Positions 41,467 through 50,524 of a stretch of DNA of 64,000 nt are shown here, in pieces (within the stretch, counting starts at the first letter, position 1; each line of letters opens with the position of its first letter). This DNA is from UBA1127 sp034422455 (lineage in GTDB: Bacteria > Chloroflexota > Dehalococcoidia > Lucifugimonadales > UBA1127). The stretch spans positions 1 through 64,000 of the forward strand of contig DAOUJQ010000018.1 of NCBI GenBank assembly GCA_034422455.1, read 5' to 3'. A program made the position numbers and the translations under genes. The notes beneath the pieces are model-generated. The model ran no database searches and was not told the DNA's origin. It saw only the letters and a program-made list of their open reading frames with translations.

Positions 41467-43440
41467 TTACATAACGTCATAACCAATAAACGCCAAGGTG
41501 CCAGGGAAGGGATTGGTCCCATGCGGGATCCCCTTATCGTTTTCGTTCACTCGCAACACACCGTTCCCAGAGTGAATGATGAGTCGGCGTCTGCCGCTTC
41601 GAGCGTATTCCGTCGCGGTGAATAGCCCCATTCCTCTGTGGGGGTCGCCCGTTCCGGAGACCATTTCTCGCGTGGCCAAAGCTATTGCAGCTTGATCATT
41701 ATCTAGTTTACCACGCAGGTTAGGATTATTGCTAAGGCTCTTGCGGATGCCGATTCCCCCATCGCCTACAGCAATGACGAAACGCGACCCCTCTCGAAAA
41801 CGATAATATTGGACCATACCGATTCCCCCGATAGGGGACTGAGCATGTTGGGCTGCGTTGTTGGCAAACTCGCTGAATCCCTCGCTTACAGTTGCGGCCA
41901 CCTGTGGACCTGGGAATCCCATTTCAGTGAGTCGTTCAAGGGCGATGTTGCTGCACTGGTCGGCTTCAAACACTGTTGTGAAGCGGGACAAGGGCAAGAT
42001 GGTTTGTGCCGTTGACGCTTGGCTAATCCCGTGGGTGTCCACTTCGACTCCGGCCTCCTGTAACATTGAGAAGAGTGCCGCCGCCTGTAGATAGGCAGAG
42101 ACTCCAGTGTCCTCTGGGATGACCAGTTCGCAGTCTCGTCCCAAGTTGCGGACCAGCAGGGCATAGCAGGCGCACCAAATTACAGCTGAGGGCCAGATGA
42201 ACTTGCATTTGCTGAGATCAATGACGACTTTGGACGGCTCGAAGTCATCACCCAGCCTTGGGTCATTGCCCCGAAGCTCCAACAGTTGGCCTGCGTGTTG
42301 GAAGTTCAGGGGGGCAGTAATCTTGCGGAGACGACCCTCTACCCTCTCATCTTGATTTAGCCGCCTCGGCTCAGGACGCAAGCCTCCTGGGTGGGCCCGG
42401 TCCTCCTGTGCCCCTGCCGCCACCCGCCGTATCTCCTTCAGCGCGTCGTCGATGTCTTCCGCGTTGATGCCGTAGTGGGTGACCATGCGCACCCTGGGCG
42501 CGCCGGTGGACGACGCCAGTACGCCCGCCTCGGCCAGCTTGGCCATGAATGCGGCGTGCGGGCCGCCATGCCACTCGAAAATGACGATGTTGGTCTCGAT
42601 GCGCTCCGGGTCGATGACGATGCCGGGGATTTCGGCGAGACCGTTGGCTAGGCGCCTGGCGTTCTGGTGGTCCTCGGCGAGCCGGGGCACCATCGTCTCA
42701 AGCGACACGATGGCCGCTGCGGCGATGACGCCGAGCTGGCGCATGCCCCCGCCGAGCATCTTGCGCCACTTGCGGGCGGTCGCGATGAAATCGGCGGGAC
42801 CGCACAGCGCCGACCCGATGGGCGCGCTGAGTCCCTTGGAGAAGCAGAAGGTCACGGAGTCGGCGTGCCCGGCCAGGACACCGGCGGGGATTTCCTGAGC
42901 GACTGCGGCGTTGAAGATGCGCGCGCCGTCCAGGTGCAGCGGCAGTCCGTGGCGGTGGGCCACTTGGGCGACGTCCCTTGTGTCGCTCGGTGAAAGGGCC
43001 GCTCCGCTGCACCGGTTGTGGGTGTTCTCCAGCGCGACGAGCCCCGTCGGCGAGACGCCGGGCCGGTACGAGCGTACGGCGTGCTCGATGTCGTCCGGGT
43101 CCAGCATGCCGCGCGGGTCGTTGGGGACGGGGCGCAACAACGTCCCGGCGATAGCCGCACTGCTGGCAGACTCGTGCCAGAGGATGTGCGCCTCTGAGCC
43201 CAGGATGACCTCGTCGCCCCGCTCGCACCAGCTCAGGACGGCAAGAAGATTGCCCATGGTGCCGCTCGACACGTAGACGGCGGCCTCCTTGCCCATGCGC
43301 TCGGCGGCCATGGCCTCGAGCCGGTGCACCGTCGGGTCGTCGCCCAGGACGTCGTCGCCCACCTCCGCCTCGGCCATCGCTTGGCGCATCTCCGGCGTCG
43401 GGTGGGTCACGGTGTCGCTGCGCAGGTCGATTGTCCTCAT
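41467..43440 (-). CDS. Low-specificity threonine aldolase fused in frame to a STAS-like/GHKL-ATPase
   Basis: One open frame of 657 codons joins two unrelated proteins. Residues 1 to about 350 are a full L-threonine aldolase (PLP): RSDTVTHPTPEMRQAM, SSGTMGNLLA, LHLDGARIFNAA and the PLP lysine near 201 in FCFSKGLSAPIG. Residues 370-470 form a STAS-like domain (KITAPLNFQHAGQLLEL, VVIDLSKC). Residues 500-640 form a GHKL ATPase with N-box EFANNAAQHA, G1 VGDGGIGI and G2 HRGMGLF. The ATPase half is visibly AT-richer. The join (about 42310-42390) is degenerate and includes GGCTCAGGACG, a word of the dispersed repeat. It may be two products expressed from one frame or a true chimera. ATG 43440 has GGAG 8 nt upstream. 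Confidence 0.78.
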   Translation of the reverse strand: MRTIDLRSDTVTHPTPEMRQAMAEAEVGDDVLGDDPTVHRLEAMAAERMGKEAAVYVSSGTMGNLLAVLSWCERGDEVILGSEAHILWHESASSAAIAGTLLRPVPNDPRGMLDPDDIEHAVRSYRPGVSPTGLVALENTHNRCSGAALSPSDTRDVAQVAHRHGLPLHLDGARIFNAAVAQEIPAGVLAGHADSVTFCFSKGLSAPIGSALCGPADFIATARKWRKMLGGGMRQLGVIAAAAIVSLETMVPRLAEDHQNARRLANGLAEIPGIVIDPERIETNIVIFEWHGGPHAAFMAKLAEAGVLASSTGAPRVRMVTHYGINAEDIDDALKEIRRVAAGAQEDRAHPGGLRPEPRRLNQDERVEGRLRKITAPLNFQHAGQLLELRGNDPRLGDDFEPSKVVIDLSKCKFIWPSAVIWCACYALLVRNLGRDCELVIPEDTGVSAYLQAAALFSMLQEAGVEVDTHGISQASTAQTILPLSRFTTVFEADQCSNIALERLTEMGFPGPQVAATVSEGFSEFANNAAQHAQSPIGGIGMVQYYRFREGSRFVIAVGDGGIGIRKSLSNNPNLRGKLDNDQAAIALATREMVSGTGDPHRGMGLFTATEYARSGRRRLIIHSGNGVLRVNENDKGIPHGTNPFPGTLAFIGYDVM

Positions 43441-43466
43441 GTACACTTCTCCGTTGTGCTGATGGC

Positions 43467-43493
43467 GCCCTTCGACATGCTCAGGGCGAGCGG
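43467..43493. repeat. Dispersed CCTTCGACATGCTCAGGGCG repeat
   Basis: A single canonical copy lies between the amidohydrolase stop and the threonine aldolase start, 3 bp from the stop codon. Confidence 0.8.
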
Positions 43494-43496
43494 ACT

Positions 43497-44630
43497 CTAT
43501 TTGAGATTGTAGAAGGCCTTGGCGTTATCGTGGGTGATCCTCTGCCGCATCTCCGCCGACAGGTGGGCCATCTCCCGGTCCACCACAGCCATCGAGTTCG
43601 GCCACGTGCTGTCCGGGTGCGGGTAGTCGGACGCCCACATCATGTGCCCGTCGCCGAAGAAGGGGATCAGGTTCAGCCCAACCAGGTCCTGCTGGTAGGT
43701 GGCCCAGACCTGCTGCTTGAACACCTCGCTGGGCATCTTGCTGAGGGGGTAGTCGGCCGGGTTTCGCCGCTCGAGCGCCTGCTCCATGCGGTAGTCCATC
43801 TCCTGCACCTGGAAGGGGATCCACCCGGTGCCCGACTCAGCCAGCACCAGCCGGAGGTTGGGCCGGCGCTCCAACACGCCATAGCTGAAGAGGCCGACGA
43901 ACGGCGCGAAGAACACCGTCGAGCCCTCGCCGAGGCCCATGCCGAAGGCCGGCTTGCGCGTCTCCTCCTCCGGCGCCTCGCGGGCCAGGAAGCCGCCGGT
44001 GCGCGTCGGCCCGCCGACGTGGTAGTTCACGACGATATTGTTGGCCTCGGCCGCGTCCCAGAAGCCGTCCCACTCGGGCTGGTACATGTGGCTGGAGACG
44101 GTGCCGACAAGGAAGTTCACCTGCCGGACCCCCATTTCGGCGCAGCGGAGCATCTCCGCCGTCGAGCCGTCCGGGTCGTCAGGCAGGAGCTGGGCCACGA
44201 CGCGGAAGTTGTCCGGCGCGCACGCCTCGAACTCCGCCGCCCAGTCGTTGTACGCCTGAACGACCGCGACGCCGAGGTCCCTATCCTCCATGCGCATGCC
44301 GAAGATGGGCGGGTACATGACGGAGAACTTCACGCCGTCCCGCTCCATGTCCTCCAGCCGCAGCTCCGGCGTAGTAGGCCGGATGCCGAAATTGCCGTCA
44401 AAGTCGACGCGGTCCAGCGCCACCTTGACGCGGTTCTCCGTCTGGTACCAGCGACCGCGCCGCCAATCGCCCCACACGGCGCCGTCGCAGACCCACATCT
44501 CCCGGCCGTTGCGCTCCTCCACGCGGGGGCCCCGGTCCTTGTACTTTGCGGGCAGCCGCTCCAGGAAGAGGTCCGAGGGCAGGTACCCCAGGTCGATGTG
44601 GTCGTCGGCCGAGATCATCTTGGCGGCCAT
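43497..44630 (-). CDS. Amidohydrolase-2 family protein
   Basis: The 377-residue protein begins with ISADDHIDL, the metal-binding HxH-like start. It has MYPPIFGMRMEDRDL, a histidine in VVNYHVGG, LVLAESGTGWIPFQVQEMDYR, and WASDYPHPDSTWPNS with the catalytic Asp. The family contains decarboxylases and hydrolases of aromatic acids. AGGGAG lies 8 nt before the ATG. It has the same strand as the threonine aldolase gene but is separated from it by a repeat. It is a distant paralogue of the protein encoded at 33540. Confidence 0.88.
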   Translation of the reverse strand: MAAKMISADDHIDLGYLPSDLFLERLPAKYKDRGPRVEERNGREMWVCDGAVWGDWRRGRWYQTENRVKVALDRVDFDGNFGIRPTTPELRLEDMERDGVKFSVMYPPIFGMRMEDRDLGVAVVQAYNDWAAEFEACAPDNFRVVAQLLPDDPDGSTAEMLRCAEMGVRQVNFLVGTVSSHMYQPEWDGFWDAAEANNIVVNYHVGGPTRTGGFLAREAPEEETRKPAFGMGLGEGSTVFFAPFVGLFSYGVLERRPNLRLVLAESGTGWIPFQVQEMDYRMEQALERRNPADYPLSKMPSEVFKQQVWATYQQDLVGLNLIPFFGDGHMMWASDYPHPDSTWPNSMAVVDREMAHLSAEMRQRITHDNAKAFYNLK

Positions 44631-44776
44631 GGCTTTGCTCCCTCCTCTCCGTCCGGAAAAGGGCTTGGCGGAAGGTCACGAGCAGGATTCTCAAAAGCGA
44701 GATTGTTGTACCACGTTCCCATAGGTACACGCAACCTGAGCAAATAGGGGCGGGCTGCTCAGGGGGGCGGTGTTTT

Positions 44777-44785
44777 TGATACAAT
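44777..44785 (+). promoter_or_regulatory. Extended -10 promoter element of alaS
   Basis: TG-A-TACAAT forms an extended -10, which explains the weak -35. It lies 62 bp before the alaS start. Confidence 0.45.
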
Positions 44786-44847
44786 CAATTGGGCTTTCGT
44801 GCTTTCGAGGGCCCGTCGAACATCTACAAGCGGAGCGCGGGACACGC

Positions 44848-47583
44848 ATGCGGAGCGTCGATGAACTGAGACAGGGGTTCCTGGACTACTTCCAGGAGCG
44901 CGGCCACCTGCTGGTGCCAAGCTCTTCACTGGTGCCCGCCGGCGACCCGACGCTGCTGTTGACGACCGCCGGCATGGTGCAGTTCAAGCCCTACTTCCTC
45001 GGCGAGGCCCCGGCGCCACGCAGCCGCATGACGTCCGTCCAAAAGTGCTTCCGCACCACCGACATCGAAGAGGTCGGCGACCACAAGCACCTGACCTTCT
45101 TCGAGATGCTGGGCAACTTCTCCGTCGGCGACTACTTCAAACAGGGCGCCATCGAGTTCGCGTGGGAGTTCGTCACCCAACACCTGGAGCTGCCGCCGGA
45201 AAAGCTCTACCTGACGGTCTACACAGACGACGACGAGGCCGAGGCCCTCTGGCTCGAGACGTCCGGGGCACCGCCGGAGCGCATGTACCGCTACGGCAAG
45301 AGCGACAACTGGTGGGGGCCGCCCGGCGCAGAGGGCCCCTGCGGGCCGTGCTCGGAACTCCACTACGACTTCGGCGAGGCGCTGGGCTGCGCGCCGCTGT
45401 CGTCGCCGGCGGAGGTGGCCGCGTGGATTGCGGCCGGCATGAAGCCGGAAGAGCAGCCGGGGTGCCACCCCAACTGCGACCGCTGCGAACGGTTCGTGGA
45501 GTTCTGGAATCTGGTGTTCATGCAGTTCTACCAGGACCTGGAGGGCGAACTGAGCCCGCTGCCAAAGCCCAACGTCGACACGGGCATGGGGCTGGAGCGA
45601 ATAGCCATCATCAAGCAGGGCGCGAGCAACATCTTTGACACCGACCTCTATCAGCCCATCATCGGGAAGGTGGGTGAGCTTGCAGGCGTGCGCTACGGCG
45701 CGTCGCTCGACACCGACGTGCCGATGCGCGTCGTGACGGAGCACATTCGCGGCGCGACGTTCCTCATCAGCGACGGCGTCATCCCCGGCAACGAGGGCCG
45801 CGGCTACGTACTGCGGCGGCTGATCCGGCGCGCCGTGCGTTTTGGGCGGAAGCTCGGCTTGACCGAGCCGTTCCTCGCCGATGTCTCCGGCGTCGTCATC
45901 GAACGCATGGGCGGCGCGTACCCCGACCTGGTCCAGAACCGCGCCTTCATCCTGCGCGTGCTGGAGGGCGAGGAGCAGCAGTTCGGCCGCGTGATGGAGC
46001 AGGGGCTCAACATCATGGAGGATGCTCTCTCATCCACCAATGGCCACAGCGGCGGTGTGCTGTCAGGTTCGCTGGCCTTCACCCTGTACGACACCTACGG
46101 ATTCCCCGTCGAGGAGACGGTTGAGATCGCCAGGGAGCGCGGGCTGACCGTGAACATGGACGAGTTTGAGCGCGAGATGGAGGCCCAGCGCGAGCGGGGC
46201 AGGGCCGCGACCGGGGCCCGGCTCGGCAGCGGGGGCGAGGCCAAGATATTCAAGTACCGCGACCTTGGCGTGGGCCGCGTGACCTTCGTTGGCTACGAGC
46301 GGATGACGCAGCAGACGGACCTGCTCGCGCTTCTGACGCCGGAGGGCGATGCCCTCGACCGCGCCGAGGCCGGCCAGGACGTCGAGGTGGTGATCGCGGA
46401 GACGCCGTTCTACGCCGAAGGCGGCGGCCAGGTCGGCGACACCGGCGTCATCCTGTCGCTGAAGGGCCACATTGACGTGTCCGACACCCAGTCACCCATC
46501 GACGGCCTCATCGTGCACAAGGGGCGGGTTCGCAGCGGCGCCTTCGCCACCCGCGACCAGGTGGAGGCGCGCGTGGACCGGGACCGGCGCATGGACGTCG
46601 CCCGGAACCACTCGGCGACACACCTGCTGCACGAGGCGCTGCGGCGCGTGCTGGGCAGCCATGTCCGGCAGGCGGGATCGCTGGTCGCGCCGGACCGCCT
46701 GCGCTTCGACTTCACACACGTGCAGGCCATGACGCCGGAGGAGATCGGCGAGGTGGACCGATTGGTCAACGAGCAGGTGCGCCGGAACGCGGCTTCCGTC
46801 CGCAACGAGCTCGCCTACACGGAGGCGCTGGACGCGGGCTACCTCGCCTTCTTCGGCGACAAGTACGGCGAGAAGGTGCGCGTCATCGACATGGGGCTGG
46901 ACGACCCGGACGCCGCAAAGGCCGAGCCCTTCAGCCGGGAGGTCTGCGGCGGCACGCACCTGGACCGGCCAGGCGAAGTCGGCCTGTTCCTGATCACCAG
47001 CGAGAGCTCCATAGGGTCCGGCATCCGGCGCGTGGAGGCCGTGACGGGCCGCGCCGCGGAGGACCTCGCCCGGAGCAACCTGGCGGCGCTCGAAGCCGTG
47101 GCCTTGGAGCTCGAAACGTCGCCCGCCGACGTGCAGGCCCGCATCGAAGTGCTGAAGGCCCAGCTCGATGCGGAGCGCCGCCGCGCCGACTCGCTGGAGC
47201 GGGCCAACGCGCGCGCCGAGGCGGGCAGCCTGGTGTCGGAGGCGCAGGAGGTAGGCGGCGTCAGCGTCGTGGCGGCCAGGGTGACCGCGCCGTCGGCGGA
47301 CGTGCTGCGCGAGATGGCCGTGCACCTGCGCGACCGCATGGGCAGCGGCGTCGTCATGCTGGGCGCCGTCGCCAACGACAAGCCGCTGCTGGTATCGTTA
47401 GTCACACAAGACGTGGTGGACCGGGGGGTCAGCGCCGCCACGCTGGTGCGAGAGGCCGCAGCCGTGGTCGGCGGCGGCGGCGGCGGCAAGCCGGACATGG
47501 CGCAGGCCGGCGGATCCAGGCCAGAGAAGCTGGAAGAGGCCCTGTCGCTGGCGCCGGAGCTGGTAGGAAAGGCCGTGGGCTAG
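44848..47583 (+). CDS. alaS: Alanyl-tRNA synthetase
   Basis: AlaRS charges tRNA-Ala and edits mischarged Ser and Gly. The 911-residue protein has the class II catalytic part (MVQFKPYFLG, SVQKCFRTTDIEEVG, FFEMLGNFSVGDYF), the tRNA-recognition region, the editing domain with HSATHLLHEALR and CGGTHLDRPGEVG (zinc ligands), a coiled segment, and the C-terminal DHHA1-like domain ending with GGGGGGKPDMAQAGG. ATG 44848 is chosen because the family opening MRSVDELRQGFLDYF begins there. It leads a run with the membrane protein and ruvX. Confidence 0.97.
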   Translation: MRSVDELRQGFLDYFQERGHLLVPSSSLVPAGDPTLLLTTAGMVQFKPYFLGEAPAPRSRMTSVQKCFRTTDIEEVGDHKHLTFFEMLGNFSVGDYFKQGAIEFAWEFVTQHLELPPEKLYLTVYTDDDEAEALWLETSGAPPERMYRYGKSDNWWGPPGAEGPCGPCSELHYDFGEALGCAPLSSPAEVAAWIAAGMKPEEQPGCHPNCDRCERFVEFWNLVFMQFYQDLEGELSPLPKPNVDTGMGLERIAIIKQGASNIFDTDLYQPIIGKVGELAGVRYGASLDTDVPMRVVTEHIRGATFLISDGVIPGNEGRGYVLRRLIRRAVRFGRKLGLTEPFLADVSGVVIERMGGAYPDLVQNRAFILRVLEGEEQQFGRVMEQGLNIMEDALSSTNGHSGGVLSGSLAFTLYDTYGFPVEETVEIARERGLTVNMDEFEREMEAQRERGRAATGARLGSGGEAKIFKYRDLGVGRVTFVGYERMTQQTDLLALLTPEGDALDRAEAGQDVEVVIAETPFYAEGGGQVGDTGVILSLKGHIDVSDTQSPIDGLIVHKGRVRSGAFATRDQVEARVDRDRRMDVARNHSATHLLHEALRRVLGSHVRQAGSLVAPDRLRFDFTHVQAMTPEEIGEVDRLVNEQVRRNAASVRNELAYTEALDAGYLAFFGDKYGEKVRVIDMGLDDPDAAKAEPFSREVCGGTHLDRPGEVGLFLITSESSIGSGIRRVEAVTGRAAEDLARSNLAALEAVALELETSPADVQARIEVLKAQLDAERRRADSLERANARAEAGSLVSEAQEVGGVSVVAARVTAPSADVLREMAVHLRDRMGSGVVMLGAVANDKPLLVSLVTQDVVDRGVSAATLVREAAAVVGGGGGGKPDMAQAGGSRPEKLEEALSLAPELVGKAVG

Positions 47584-47641
47584 GGGGGAACAAGTCCATC
47601 GCCGCGCGGCGGGACCGCGCAAGGCCGGGAGTTTGGGAGCC

Positions 47642-48295
47642 ATGAGCGAGTCATTGGTAGCGCTAGCAGTCTTCGAGGGGTTCTGGGGGCAGATCTTCGA
47701 GTACTGGCCCTTCTTCCTCACCGTGGGGGCCACGCTGGTCTTTGGAGCGATTTCCATAGGGGCCGACCTCTGGTGGCGCAAGGAGATTCCTCCCCCGGAA
47801 GGCGCGTTGCCCCGGGTGGAGATCCCCGTAGACCCACGAGTGCCGTTCAGGCGGTGGATCAGCCGAGGCAGGACGATGTTGCGGTTTGGCTCCGGCATCG
47901 GCATATTCTTTGGGCTCATCTACGCCAGCTTCGCCATCAGTCCGCAGGGTCTGAATGACCAGTTCGGGTTGCAGCAGGAGACGGACCCGGAGCTCGTCGC
48001 CGGATCGCTCATTGCGCTGGGCGCCCTAATCGTGGCGTTCGCGTCTACGGTCTATCTCCGGAACCGGCTCCAGATTCAGTTGGGAGTGCTTGTGGTGGCT
48101 GCTGTCCTGGCGATGATCAGCCCTTGGATCGTCACGGGCGACATCACGAAGCTGTTCGCGAGCGCTGGCGTCGTAGGCGCCCCGGTCCTCTTCATGGTGC
48201 TGGGTATCGGATACACCTACTACGGCCTGCAGGGACTGCGCGCACTGGCGCGCCCGCCGAGCGGCACCGCTCCGGCGAGCAGCCAGGCCCCGTGA
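47642..48295 (+). CDS. Membrane protein of unknown function, about 5 helices
   Basis: The 217-residue product has hydrophobic segments near 12-40, 75-95, 118-138, 142-160 and 170-192, an Arg-containing cytoplasmic loop, and a Pro/Ala/Ser-rich tail. I do not recognise the family. It lies 58 nt after alaS, and its stop overlaps the ruvX GTG start, so it is co-translated with ruvX. Confidence 0.75.
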   Translation: MSESLVALAVFEGFWGQIFEYWPFFLTVGATLVFGAISIGADLWWRKEIPPPEGALPRVEIPVDPRVPFRRWISRGRTMLRFGSGIGIFFGLIYASFAISPQGLNDQFGLQQETDPELVAGSLIALGALIVAFASTVYLRNRLQIQLGVLVVAAVLAMISPWIVTGDITKLFASAGVVGAPVLFMVLGIGYTYYGLQGLRALARPPSGTAPASSQAP

Positions 48296-48708
48296 CGCGT
48301 GTCCTGGGCCTCGACGTCGGCGACCGGCGCATCGGCGTCGCGCTGAGCGACCCCACCGGCGCGCTGGCGACGCCCCTGGGCGCCATCGAGCGGCGACCGT
48401 CGCGACCGGGCGAGGACGCCGTCGCCGAGCTGGCGAGCAGGCATGAGGCCACCGCCATCGTCGTAGGCATGCCGGTGTCCCTGAGCGGCGAGCTCGGCCC
48501 GCAGGCGATGGCCGTTCAGGCCTTCTGCGACGCCCTCCGCGAGGCCTGCCCGCTGCCCATTCACACGGTCAACGAGCAGTACACGTCGGCGGAGGCGGAG
48601 CAGCGCCTGCGAGACGTGGGCGTCGAGCCGTCGCGAGACCGCGCCCGGGTCGACGCACTTGCCGCGGCGATCATCCTGCAGGAGTGGCTGGATACCCGCT
48701 TACCTTGA
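48292..48708 (+). CDS. ruvX: Pre-16S rRNA nuclease / Holliday junction resolvase-like YqgF
   Basis: The 138-residue RNase-H-fold protein trims the 5' end of 16S rRNA precursor. The motifs LGLDVGDRRIGVALSD, VVGMPVSLSG, VNEQYTSAEAE and DALAAAIILQEWLD carry the four acidic active-site positions. GTG 48292 overlaps the upstream stop (GTGA). It forms the usual alaS-ruvX association. Confidence 0.93.
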   Translation: MTRVLGLDVGDRRIGVALSDPTGALATPLGAIERRPSRPGEDAVAELASRHEATAIVVGMPVSLSGELGPQAMAVQAFCDALREACPLPIHTVNEQYTSAEAEQRLRDVGVEPSRDRARVDALAAAIILQEWLDTRLP

Positions 48709-48733
48709 AGGGCAGGTATGCCTCTGCTACACT
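48705..48733 (+). promoter_or_regulatory. Promoter of gatCA
   Basis: TTGAAG, a 17-bp spacer and TACACT lie at the ruvX stop, 37 bp before gatC. Confidence 0.5.
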
Positions 48734-48769
48734 GCCTACGGTTTTCGTAACGCATTTGTGGGGGATTCC

Positions 48770-49060
48770 ATGGCCCTTTCCCGCGAGGAAGTCCTGCACC
48801 TGGCAGACATCTACCACATCTACCTGTCCAACGACGAGGTGGAGGTGATGCGGGAGCAGCTGGGCAGCATCCTGGAACAGTTCGAGGCCCTGAGCGAGTT
48901 GGACACGGATGGCGTGGAGCCGACCAGCCACGCGGTCCCGCTGTCGACCGTCATGCGCGAGGACGTGCCCCGCGACCCCTATTCCACGGAGCAGGTGCTC
49001 AGCAACGCCCCCGACTCCTACGGGCAGTATTTCCAGGTCCGCACGGTGCTGGAGGACTAG
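48770..49060 (+). CDS. gatC: Aspartyl/glutamyl-tRNA amidotransferase subunit C
   Basis: GatC stabilises GatA in the complex that converts Glu-tRNA-Gln (and Asp-tRNA-Asn) to the amides. The 96-residue protein has the family pattern LSREEVLHLADIYHIYLS, LGSILEQFEAL, LDTDGVEPTSH and VMREDVPRD. Its stop is directly followed by the gatA GTG start, showing tight coupling. gatB is not adjacent. Confidence 0.93.
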   Translation: MALSREEVLHLADIYHIYLSNDEVEVMREQLGSILEQFEALSELDTDGVEPTSHAVPLSTVMREDVPRDPYSTEQVLSNAPDSYGQYFQVRTVLED

Positions 49061-50524
49061 GTGGAACCCTTTGACCTCACCATCCACGAGGCCCGCGCCC
49101 TGCTTGACTCCCGCGAACTCTCCGCCGCCGAGCTCACCGAGGCCGTGCTGGGCCGCATCGCTGCAGTGGAGCCGCAGGTCGGCGCCTTTGTCACCTTGAC
49201 AGAGGACGTGGCCCGCGAGGCGGCCGCGGCGGCGGGCCGGTCGATCGCGGACGGGAGCACCACGCCGCTCACGGGCATCCCCATGCAGATCAAGGACGTC
49301 ATGTCCACCAAGGGCATCCGAACCACGTGCTCGTCCCATATCCTCGAGAACTTTGTGCCCCTCTACGACGCGGCCGTCGTCGAGCGCCTCTACTCCCAGG
49401 GCCCGGTGCTCATGGGCAAGGGCAACATGGACGAGTTCGCCATGGGCTCGTCGACGGAGAACTCCGCATTCCACGTTACGCACAACCCGTGGGCGCTCGA
49501 CCGGGTGCCCGGCGGCTCCAGCGGGGGCAGCGCGGCGGCGGTCGCGGCGGGCGAGGCCTTCTTCTCGCTCGGCAGCGACACGGGCGGCAGCATCCGGCAG
49601 CCCGCAGCGCTCTGCGGCATCACCGGCCTCAAGCCCACCTACGGCCTCGTCAGCCGCTATGGGCTCGTAGCCTTCGCAAGCTCACTGGACCAGATCGGCC
49701 CCCTGACCCGCGACGTGGAGGACTGTGCGACCGTGCTCAACGCCATCGCCGGTCACGACCCCCGCGACTCGACGTCCATCCCCGGCGGCCGGCCGGACTA
49801 CACGCAGGCGCTGTCGGGCGACATCAGGGGCATGCGGCTGGGCATCCCGCGCGAGTACTTCGGCGACGGCATAGACGCGCCCATCGACGCCGCAGTGAAG
49901 CAGGCCATCGGCGTGCTGCAGGACGCGGGGGCGGTTGTGGAGGAGTGCTCCCTGCCCCTCACGTCGTACGCCCTTGCCGTCTACTACATCATCGCGCCGT
50001 CCGAGTGCTCCACGAACCTCGCGCGGTACGACGGCGTGAAGTACGGCTACTCGGTCGATGACGCCTCTACGGCGTGGGAGACGCAGGAGTGGACACGGTC
50101 GCGCGGTTTCGGGCCGGAGGTGAAGCGGCGCATCATGCTCGGCACATACGCCCTCTCCGCCGGCTACTACGACGCCTACTACCTGAAGGCGCTCAAGGTG
50201 CGCACGCTGATTCGCCGCGAGTTCGAGGAGGCATTCTCGCGGTTCGACGCGCTGATCACGCCGACGACGCCGACGGTGGCCTTTCGCATCGGCGAGAAGA
50301 CGAACGATCCCGTCGCCATGTACAAGAGCGACGTGCTGACGATTCCCGTAAACATCGCGGGCATACCGTGCATCTCGGTGCCGTGCGGCTTCTCGGAGGG
50401 GCTACCCATCGGCATGCAGGTCATGGGCCCGACGCTCGGCGAGGAGGCCATCCTTCGCGTGGCCCACGCCTACCAGCAGGCGACCGAATGGCACCGCCAG
50501 CGGCCGGAGGGGCTGGGAGGTTAG
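49061..50524 (+). CDS. gatA: Aspartyl/glutamyl-tRNA amidotransferase subunit A
   Basis: GatA is the glutaminase subunit, giving ammonia for tRNA-dependent amidation. The 487-residue amidase has the catalytic lysine in PMQIKDVM, PGGSSGGSAAAV and the serines in GSDTGGSIRQPAALCG. Start is GTG 49061, immediately after the gatC stop. It ends overlapping the opposite-strand NYN gene by 4 nt. Confidence 0.95.
   Translation: MEPFDLTIHEARALLDSRELSAAELTEAVLGRIAAVEPQVGAFVTLTEDVAREAAAAAGRSIADGSTTPLTGIPMQIKDVMSTKGIRTTCSSHILENFVPLYDAAVVERLYSQGPVLMGKGNMDEFAMGSSTENSAFHVTHNPWALDRVPGGSSGGSAAAVAAGEAFFSLGSDTGGSIRQPAALCGITGLKPTYGLVSRYGLVAFASSLDQIGPLTRDVEDCATVLNAIAGHDPRDSTSIPGGRPDYTQALSGDIRGMRLGIPREYFGDGIDAPIDAAVKQAIGVLQDAGAVVEECSLPLTSYALAVYYIIAPSECSTNLARYDGVKYGYSVDDASTAWETQEWTRSRGFGPEVKRRIMLGTYALSAGYYDAYYLKALKVRTLIRREFEEAFSRFDALITPTTPTVAFRIGEKTNDPVAMYKSDVLTIPVNIAGIPCISVPCGFSEGLPIGMQVMGPTLGEEAILRVAHAYQQATEWHRQRPEGLGG

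Noticed and set aside
44631..44847. T-box or small RNA before alaS
   Set aside because: No specifier stem or T-box core sequence is visible; only an extended -10 promoter can be supported.
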